From positions 7,083,501 through 7,147,500 of the forward strand of contig NC_092572.1 in NCBI RefSeq assembly GCF_037975245.1: 64,000 nucleotides of DNA. Reading direction: 5' to 3'. The notes under the pieces are model-generated. The model was not told the DNA's origin, searched no databases, and saw only the letters and a program-made list of their open reading frames with translations. Positions within the stretch are counted from its first letter, which is position 1; each line of letters starts with the position of its first letter. The translations under genes were made by a program, and so were the position numbers. Of the stretch, positions 61,001-64,000 are shown piece by piece. The stretch is from Apostichopus japonicus (taxonomy: Eukaryota; Echinodermata; Holothuroidea; Aspidochirotida; Stichopodidae).

Positions 61001-63908
61001 TGTCTCCTCGTGGAACAAATTGACCGTTTCACTATTATTAGTGAATTGTGATGTTGATAAAAGTGAAAAGAATTGAAATGAACCCATCTGCTTGAGGTTT
61101 GTAATTGACCTATGAAACAGGAATGGAACTTGACTCAATTGACAAATGTCTAACTCATAAGAGTTCTCTATAATAATAATAATAATAATCATAACAACAA
61201 CAACCTAAGCTTCATTTGTTTTCTTCTTTGAAGTGAGAAGATGTTATATCACTGAGACGTTTCTTCCTAATTGCCTTAATGATAGCGTGTCGTATAAGCA
61301 GCTTTATGGCATTATTTGTCTTGGGTTTACTAACCTTTAACAATCGTACAATTCAGAAGTAAATCCCCATTAAATGAAGGAGAGTATACACTAATTTCAT
61401 ATAGACTATCTCAAATACTTCAAGTTATGCCTTTAATGACACTTGTAGAATCTGTTTTAGTAATTGTTAAACATTTCAAAAATTACCCAAATTTGAAAAT
61501 CGATGCTTGTTATTAGGGACCATCCAGTGTAGTTTTGTGATATGTCAACAAAACATGCCATAGAAAGATATTAAATATTTATAATTACCTCAGGAGTTTG
61601 AAATGGACCCTGGCATCCGGCGAGAATTGGAGAGACAGACCAAGGACAGGATCGAACTGGTGCATAAAGAACTGGCCTGGGAAGCTGAGAAGCACCGCAT
61701 TGCCCTGGAGAAACTTCAACAGAGGTAATTTATTCATGGTCTCACAATTTAAACATTTAGATATGTTTGAAAAACAACCCAAAAAACAACCCCAAAAAAA
61801 ACAAACAAAAAACAACAACAAAAAACAACCAAAACAACAAAATGTTTGAAAAACAACAAATCTTTTCTTTCGGTCTAAGAAGCGGAAGTCTGAGTTTTCC
61901 AGTGAGAACATATCTTTCATACTGAATTAATAAATGTACATGTACATGGATATAAACGCACACTTCTTTCAAAGTGTGTCTTCACCTTAAAATGCAGAAT
62001 AATGAAAAAAGCAAAGTAAACAAATCTGCCAAGTCATCAGTTTATTTTATTTTAAGTTTTGTTTTTATTTATTATTATTATTTAATTTTTTTATATATTT
62101 TTTTTATTTTATTTTATTGATTGCTTTTTTATATTTTTTATTGGTTGATTTTTTTTTCTACTTTTTATTTTGAAGTCATCAGTTTATTTGATCTAGACAT
62201 GTTGTGTATTTGGAATGCTGTTGAAATCGTACTGCACTTTCAGCAAGTGCATATATACGACACTAGGGCTGCCCATGAACAAGTACCCAAACTTATACTT
62301 TGTAAGAACCTACGTTGTTAGAAAATAGACAAGCTGAAAACATAACATTGAAACATAAAACAATGAAATATGAATCACTTGTTTAATGCGCCTTATCTTG
62401 TCCAGAACCTTCCAACACAAACTAAACACATGTAAACAACAAGAACAACCCCAAAACCCAATGTAATGAGCAGATAACCAACCTCAAAGTCTAAAAACCA
62501 ACAAACTTTCACCAAATAAAGACACGATACTATGGTGACCGTGTCAAAAGTCACCATAGGGGTGAATGCTAAAAAAGCACTAACCTATACAGCTTGTCAA
62601 CTTCTACAATTACAGAGAGTATAGGGGCAATGGCTTTCTCTGTTATACCTACATGCATGAGGGTTGGGAGCAGGGTGGGGGGGGGGCGGGGGGATGTGGA
62701 GGGAATTATACAAGTGAAACTCTGACATCTATTTCTAACCCATTGCAATGTCGAAAGTTTGCGTTGTATTAGTTTTTTTCCTTTGTTTATTTAGATTTTT
62801 CTTTACTTTATGTGATTTCCTTTCTTACAGGTTCAAAGCTGAACTGGAATTTGAAAGGGTGGTAGTAGTTTCCATCAAATCTTCCCACCAAGTGGCGACT
62901 TACCGTACGACCGAACTGAGCAAGGAGTTTCACGTTCTCCGTGAAGAGATGAATCGTAAGCCCACCATGGTCTCGGAGAAGGCCTTGTCTCGAGAAGCTA
63001 CACAGGATTCATTCGGGGGAGACCCCAAGCTATCTCAGTCTAATTCTGACACAGCTCTCGCGACTGGTTAGTCAGAAATCATTTATTGTATTATTATGTC
63101 ATTGTCATTAATATACTAATGACCAGCCATATGGAAGAGTTGATAAAGACATCTGCATCAGAAGCAATTAAACCTTACATCTGGGAGGTTGCCTGCTCCA
63201 GCCCTGGCTAACTGAAGTGAGAAAACCATGGTTTTCCACATCTTAAATGGTCTAATTTGAAGGGGGAAAAATTCAAAATCAGCAAATACTGTGAATTGAA
63301 TAGCCTCCTGATGTGAATTGTACTAAGTTAAAAGCCATTTCTCCATATGCATTTATGTGGCTGTTCAGCTTGGTAAAATAACTGCCTTGCGGTCTGATAT
63401 TGTTATAACAATAGCTCATTGTTCAACATTGTTGTAACTTTGATTAAAGATGAAACAATGGACGAGAAAGATGAGAGAATGTACTGAATCAGTCAATCAA
63501 CAGGTTATATTTTAATTCATATATTGTCTGACTGTCGACCAAGCTATGAAAAGACTGGGCCGTGAGAATGGCTGTTACACTTTTTCACACTTTTATTTGA
63601 AAACGTGAATGGCTTGTAGGAGGGATATATGTTGTGCATTATTTGTTTTGGACCCAGGTAGACCCTATAAAACAGAAATTGATGAATTATATTGATGGCA
63701 TTAAAAATTTACTTTAAAAACTTATTTAATTATTAGAAAAAAGTGCTTGGTCAGTAAAACAAATTTTTATTCATTGTGACCTTTTCCTTTAGAGATGCAA
63801 GGAGCTAAGAAGCCAACCCTACTTACTGGTAGACTAGGAGAGAAGGTGAACCAGGCTCTACAGAAGGCAGAGAAAGCCAAGCAGAAGAGACTTAACCGTC
63901 AGAAACAG
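43028..63908 (+). CDS. CFAP44: Cilia- and flagella-associated protein 44, exons 1-22 (3' end outside window)
   Basis: Gene-level entry. The 22 exons join in frame to 4176 bases (1392 codons) without a stop; human CFAP44 is roughly 1850 residues, so the C-terminal part lies to the right. Order: acidic, disordered N terminus (about 1-350) with 9-residue DNTGEPST-type repeats; the conserved [12 protein letters not shown] entry motif; a WD-repeat/beta-propeller region (about 374-919) with [28 protein letters not shown] and VWDFES signatures; a Glu/Arg-rich charged linker (920-970); a second propeller portion (about 970-1150) with [11 protein letters not shown] and NNYGSITTL; then coiled coil with [17 protein letters not shown]. 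In other species CFAP44 works with CFAP43 in the axonemal tether/tetherhead of inner dynein f and is needed for sperm flagella and ciliary beating. A perfect X-box lies just upstream. Introns are full of SINEs, minisatellites and duplications. Confidence 0.95.
43059..44165 (+). other. CFAP44 intron 1
   Basis: 1.1 kb, nothing notable except a CCTAGGCCTAGGCCTA repeat-like word near 43393. It ends in a T-rich tract and TTTAAAG. Confidence 0.6.
44166..44879 (+). CDS. CFAP44: CFAP44 exon 2: acidic disordered N-terminal domain
   Basis: 714 bases, phase 1 to phase 1 (residues 11-248). Extremely rich in Glu, Asp, Asn, Gly, Thr and Ser. Six or so 9-residue repeats (DNTGEPSTE / DNTGEPSNG) alternate in an 18-residue higher order at about 44262-44420. 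Donor GAAG then GTATGA. Acidic N-terminal tails occur in other CFAP44 proteins, but this repeat is likely lineage-specific. Confidence 0.85.
44262..44420 (+). repeat. 27-bp coding minisatellite within CFAP44 exon 2
   Basis: About six units of GATAATACCGGTGAACCA plus a variable AGTACTGAA or AGTAATGGA half. Units alternate, giving a 54-bp higher-order period. The length is a multiple of three, so copy number can change without frameshift. Confidence 0.92.
44880..45139 (+). other. CFAP44 intron 2
   Basis: 260-bp intron with a G-rich run at about 44917-44946 soon after the donor and a CTTCTTTAG acceptor. Confidence 0.75.
45140..45265 (+). CDS. CFAP44: CFAP44 exon 3
   Basis: 126 bases (42 codons), phase 1 to phase 1, between CCCTTCTTTAG and GTAAAG. 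It encodes the acidic [19 protein letters not shown] and following Glu/Asp-rich residues (249-290). Confidence 0.8.
45266..46285 (+). other. CFAP44 intron 3, with a triplicated segment
   Basis: About 45360-45840 is three diverged tandem copies (period about 180 bp) of a segment carrying ATAGTCTCAAGGTA, CTCTGCTACCTACA and a CACTCTAGAGCAC-type word. The rest is unremarkable. Acceptor CTGGTTTAG. Confidence 0.75.
46286..46390 (+). CDS. CFAP44: CFAP44 exon 4
   Basis: 105 bases (35 codons), phase 1 to phase 1, between TGGTTTAG and GTCTGT. It encodes [20 protein letters not shown] and further acidic residues (291-325). The donor is weaker than its neighbours, so the exon may be alternatively used; skipping keeps frame. 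Confidence 0.75.
46391..47211 (+). other. CFAP44 intron 4
   Basis: 0.8 kb. It contains an X-box-like word at 46594-46607. No repeat recognised. Confidence 0.65.
46594..46607. promoter_or_regulatory. Intronic X-box-like site (GTTACCATGGAAAC)
   Basis: Matches the RFX X-box except for one asymmetric base in the right half-site. It lies inside CFAP44 intron 4 and could be an intronic enhancer or internal promoter, or chance. Confidence 0.5.
47212..47356 (+). CDS. CFAP44: CFAP44 exon 5 ([12 protein letters not shown] motif)
   Basis: 145 bases, phase 1 in, phase 2 out (AATCTGGA then GTATCC). It ends the acidic tail and begins the conserved protein: [13 protein letters not shown], then NIMNLE. The first clearly CFAP44-specific exon. 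Confidence 0.88.
47357..47849 (+). other. CFAP44 intron 5, with a tandem duplication
   Basis: About 47385-47635 is two copies of a segment of about 125 bp with TCATCTGAAAGG, CTGATTATTGGGACT and GATTCCTTAGCAAA. The intron ends GAAACCAG. Confidence 0.75.
47850..48012 (+). CDS. CFAP44: CFAP44 exon 6
   Basis: 163 bases, phase 2 to phase 0. It encodes [20 protein letters not shown] and then [16 protein letters not shown], the first blades of the propeller, closely matching the SFGYDC…LILLNLKT region of vertebrate CFAP44. Donor GTGAGT. Confidence 0.93.
48013..48740 (+). other. CFAP44 intron 6
   Basis: 0.7 kb with no recognised repeat. It ends with a long C/T tract, TTTTTTTCTTCTTCCTAG. Confidence 0.7.
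48741..49060 (+). CDS. CFAP44: CFAP44 exon 7
   Basis: 320 bases, phase 0 to phase 2 (residues 429-534). It encodes [51 protein letters not shown] and [19 protein letters not shown]-repeat blades strongly conserved in the family. Donor GTAGAA. Confidence 0.96.
49426..49705 (+). CDS. CFAP44: CFAP44 exon 8
   Basis: 280 bases, phase 2 to phase 0 (CCTTTTCAG to GTAAGC). It encodes [40 protein letters not shown] and LWEGGLIKV, a CFAP44 signature region, and ends GADGFVR. Confidence 0.97.
49864..49925 (+). repeat. Dispersed CTGAAGAAGATCC repeat, copy 5
   Basis: CTGAAGAAGATCCAGCTAGG, then ATCGAAAAATCAGGCCCTCT and TACTTCTACACA. Same core and 3' flank as the copies in the bsx introns. Confidence 0.8.
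50402..50712 (+). mobile_element. tRNA-derived SINE, family A, copy 2
   Basis: A box TGGCCGAGTGGATAA, intact B box GGTTCGATACC, the same Ser/Leu-like variable region and body as the copy at 30751, and a (TTG/TTA)n tail that runs to the exon 9 acceptor. Confidence 0.92.
50719..50877 (+). CDS. CFAP44: CFAP44 exon 9
   Basis: 159 bases (53 codons), phase 0. It starts [20 protein letters not shown], and contains [20 protein letters not shown] and IWYAQ. The acceptor ATTTACAG immediately follows the SINE tail. The donor CAG-GTATGT is the first of an array of copies. Confidence 0.95.
50870..51205 (+). repeat. Minisatellite that multiplies the exon 9 splice donor
   Basis: Units alternate between 58 and 50 bp (108-bp higher order). 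Each contains GGCTCAGGTATGTAAC, identical to the exon-intron boundary, followed by ATCAGGGTTAGCAGCAACAG. GT dinucleotides of the true donor and copies are at 50878, 50936, 50986, 51044, 51094 and 51152; the next one, near 51202, is decayed to GTGCCA. Confidence 0.93.
51206..51568 (+). other. Rest of CFAP44 intron 9
   Basis: No feature recognised. It ends TTTTTTTGTAG. Confidence 0.65.
51569..51716 (+). CDS. CFAP44: CFAP44 exon 10
   Basis: 148 bases, phase 0 to phase 1. It encodes [33 protein letters not shown] and VASAGLD, a propeller blade. Donor GTAAGT. Confidence 0.95.
51906..52335 (+). mobile_element. tRNA-derived SINE, family B, copy 2
   Basis: Head with AAGTGGTTAAG and B box GGTTCGAGTCC, body words GTTGTGTCC, GTTTGTGGCTGCA and TGCACACTTTGGTGTG, and a tail ending CTTCAACTTTAAC. 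It is longer than the other copies because GGAGATTTG(C/G)GAGG with about 55 bp of flank is repeated about three times (52020-52140). Confidence 0.88.
52319..52935 (+). repeat. Direct duplication, about 230-bp units, 390-bp offset
   Basis: 52319-52555 and 52709-52935 share GTAAACCTTCAACTTTAACT, GGTGGGAGCATGG, GCTAGAAAACCT, GATACATGTATAATATATT and GCCAATGTGCTGAGGCTGTA in the same order. The spacer (about 52625-52710) has a third relative at 56484-56572, with TGTTCACTACACCCAATGAC and TCATTCATACAATTTTA. Confidence 0.88.
53139..53233 (+). CDS. CFAP44: CFAP44 exon 11
   Basis: 95 bases, phase 1 to phase 0. It encodes [18 protein letters not shown] and then [13 protein letters not shown], between TTTCTTTTCAG and GTAAGT. 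Confidence 0.94.
53234..54157 (+). other. CFAP44 intron 11
   Basis: 0.9 kb with a G homopolymer near 53350. No repeat family recognised. Confidence 0.65.
54158..54364 (+). CDS. CFAP44: CFAP44 exon 12
   Basis: 207 bases, phase 0. It encodes [37 protein letters not shown] and [10 protein letters not shown]. The FKPHT motif before a new blade is conserved in the family. Donor GGG-GTGAGT. Confidence 0.95.
54786..54896 (+). CDS. CFAP44: CFAP44 exon 13
   Basis: 111 bases, phase 0. It encodes [20 protein letters not shown], then [17 protein letters not shown], matching the PIGFI-TPGPV region of other CFAP44 proteins. Acceptor CTCTTAG, donor GTAAGT. Confidence 0.95.
54897..55628 (+). other. CFAP44 intron 13
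   Basis: 0.7 kb. A 105-codon open frame (55062-55379) is present, but its composition and lack of splice logic suggest chance. Confidence 0.6.
55629..55781 (+). CDS. CFAP44: CFAP44 exon 14
   Basis: 153 bases, phase 0. It encodes [20 protein letters not shown] and later [13 protein letters not shown] (compare FHFKSIKSK in vertebrates). This is the end of the first propeller region. Acceptor ATCTTCAG, donor GTATGG. Confidence 0.94.
55782..57135 (+). other. CFAP44 intron 14
   Basis: 1.35 kb. It carries 56484-56572, a copy of the spacer repeat seen at 52630-52710. Otherwise AT-rich. Confidence 0.7.
57136..57256 (+). CDS. CFAP44: CFAP44 exon 15: charged linker
   Basis: 121 bases, phase 0 to phase 1. 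Almost entirely Glu, Arg, Lys and Gln ([20 protein letters not shown]), then [10 protein letters not shown]. Predicted single alpha-helix or coiled coil, as in the equivalent part of vertebrate CFAP44. Donor GTATGT. Confidence 0.92.
57257..57925 (+). other. CFAP44 intron 15
   Basis: Contains a minus-strand LINE 3' end (57318-57590). After it, the words TTCTTAATATTGTGAA occur twice (about 57643 and 57735), suggesting a further small duplication. Confidence 0.75.
57318..57590 (-). mobile_element. 5'-truncated LINE retrotransposon, C-terminal fragment
   Basis: A minus-strand frame (57575-57348) reads [20 protein letters not shown], then [12 protein letters not shown] and DRQKW. The FGHI-R and GRPRTRW-D-I pattern marks the extreme C terminus of many non-LTR reverse-transcriptase proteins. 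After the stop, a short 3' UTR ends in (AACC)n, seen on plus as GGTTGGTTGGTTGG at 57323, as expected for a LINE tail. The 5' side is cut off just upstream of the frame. Inactive. Confidence 0.85.
57926..58044 (+). CDS. CFAP44: CFAP44 exon 16
   Basis: 119 bases, phase 1 to phase 0. Acidic [20 protein letters not shown], then [20 protein letters not shown]. The PSPIL-G-Y motif is conserved at the start of the second propeller. Acceptor GTTAATAG, donor GTATGA. Confidence 0.94.
58045..58400 (+). other. CFAP44 intron 16
   Basis: 356 bp, with a G-run at 58195-58204. Acceptor CAATCTGCAG. Confidence 0.75.
58401..58561 (+). CDS. CFAP44: CFAP44 exon 17
   Basis: 161 bases, phase 0 to phase 2. It encodes [20 protein letters not shown] and later [10 protein letters not shown], corresponding to the SGFLYHCQF…PIHTITFS region of vertebrates. 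Donor GTGAGT. Confidence 0.94.
58562..59134 (+). other. CFAP44 intron 17
   Basis: 573 bp, no repeat recognised. It ends in a long C/T tract, TTCTTCTTCTCTCCTTACAG. Confidence 0.7.
59135..59453 (+). CDS. CFAP44: CFAP44 exon 18
   Basis: 319 bases, phase 2 to phase 0. It encodes [58 protein letters not shown] and [15 protein letters not shown] and FDDR are strongly conserved. Unusually GC-rich codon use for the window. Donor GTAAGT. Confidence 0.97.
59454..60503 (+). other. CFAP44 intron 18
   Basis: Contains SINE-B copy 3 (60097-60470), ending about 35 bp before the next exon. A C-rich tract lies at 59727-59762. Confidence 0.8.
60097..60470 (+). mobile_element. tRNA-derived SINE, family B, copy 3
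   Basis: The best-preserved copy: head GTGCTCAAGTGGTTAAGGC, B box GGTTCGAGTCC, body with TTGTGTCCTTGGGCAAGGCA, GTTTGTGGCTGCACCCTATG, GTCCCCCGGGGGGACACGTGG and CACACTTTGGTGTGTAGG, then CAAGACTGTAAAC and an AT-rich tail. Confidence 0.92.
60504..60719 (+). CDS. CFAP44: CFAP44 exon 19: coiled coil
   Basis: 216 bases (72 codons), phase 0. It encodes [20 protein letters not shown] and [20 protein letters not shown], the conserved coiled coil that follows the propellers (vertebrate LLTKNEELPEHMQL). Acceptor CATTTTGTAG, donor GTCAGT. Confidence 0.96.
60720..61593 (+). other. CFAP44 intron 19
   Basis: 0.9 kb with an AATAATAAT run near 61170. Nothing else recognised. Confidence 0.65.
61594..61724 (+). 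CDS. CFAP44: CFAP44 exon 20
   Basis: 131 bases, phase 0 to phase 2. It encodes [20 protein letters not shown] and [20 protein letters not shown], a signature block of CFAP44 (vertebrate [15 protein letters not shown]). Acceptor TTACCTCAG, donor GTAATT. Confidence 0.97.
61725..62830 (+). other. CFAP44 intron 20
   Basis: 1.1 kb, with CAAAACAACA-type simple sequence (61765-61860), a T/A-rich stretch (62040-62170), a small inverted repeat (62530-62559, 10-bp arms, word CTATGGTGAC) and a G-run near 62670. Confidence 0.75.
62831..63066 (+). CDS. CFAP44: CFAP44 exon 21
   Basis: 236 bases, phase 2 to phase 1. It encodes [33 protein letters not shown], then a Ser-rich tail [11 protein letters not shown]. 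Acceptor TTTCTTACAG, donor GTTAGT. Confidence 0.95.
63067..63792 (+). other. CFAP44 intron 21
   Basis: Holds a diverged SINE-A relative (about 63125-63345). Acceptor CTTTTCCTTTAG. Confidence 0.75.
63125..63345 (+). mobile_element. Diverged SINE-A-like element
   Basis: A decayed head (GTTGATAAAGACATCTGCATC, GGGAGGTTGCCTGCTCCAGCCC in place of the B box) and a body with ATGGTTTTCCACATCTTAAATGG and GTGAATTG, resembling ACGGTTTTCACATCTGAAATG and TTGAATTGTGAG of family A. Confidence 0.55.
63793..63908 (+). CDS. CFAP44: CFAP44 exon 22 (last in window)
   Basis: 116 bases, phase 1 to phase 0. It encodes [20 protein letters not shown] and [16 protein letters not shown]. Lys-rich helix; donor GTATGA. 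The remaining exons lie beyond the right edge. Confidence 0.93.
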
Positions 63909-64000
63909 GTATGATCATTATAAATGTGTGTAGGGGATTGTCTATGATGTGATAGTAAGTAGAGAGAGATCAGATAGAGGATCATGAGAGATCAAAGAGA

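Overview
This is a window of an AT-rich, intron-rich animal genome. Spliceosomal GT-AG introns, tRNA-derived SINEs, hAT-like and MITE-like DNA transposons, a LINE remnant, long (TA)n runs and G/C homopolymers all point that way. The two recognisable genes have close animal counterparts: a BSX-type homeobox gene and the ciliary gene CFAP44. My best guess is a marine invertebrate deuterostome, possibly an echinoderm such as a sea cucumber; this is inference, because no species-diagnostic sequence is present.

Layout. 1-10 kb: no recognisable gene; a 26-bp-arm perfect hairpin (3164-3236), two inverted copies of a ~280-bp MITE (3494-3777, 9245-9523), a 1.3-kb G/T-biased low-complexity tract (3797-5090) and a hAT-like MITE (8470-8936). 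10.1-15 kb: a + strand gene for a small secreted precursor with signal peptide, acidic propeptide, KR site, Lys/Gly-rich basic segment and Cys-rich exons. 15-25 kb: repeats, including a 160-bp TA run and two unrelated minisatellites that both have a 20-bp period. 25.1-37.8 kb (minus strand): a complete three-exon bsx gene of 216 codons, with eh1 repressor motif and a homeodomain split at residues 44/45; its 10.6-kb first intron holds a 795-bp hAT element with an 8-bp target duplication and a SINE. 37.8-43 kb: intergenic, with one unexplained coding-like stretch near 41.3 kb. 42.9-64 kb (+ strand): the first 22 exons (1392 codons) of CFAP44, running off the right edge. A perfect palindromic RFX X-box lies 95 bp upstream of its start codon.

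How it fits together. The genes are unrelated in function: a brain homeobox repressor, a ciliary axoneme WD-repeat protein and an unidentified secreted peptide. The CFAP44 exons join in frame at every junction with consensus splice sites, which makes that model strong. Its introns are shaped by repeats: a minisatellite that multiplies a 5' splice site, SINE tails sitting at 3' splice sites, and local duplications. The most novel candidates are the secreted peptide precursor, the splice-donor minisatellite, the perfect short hairpins, and a dispersed repeat with a hammerhead-like core.
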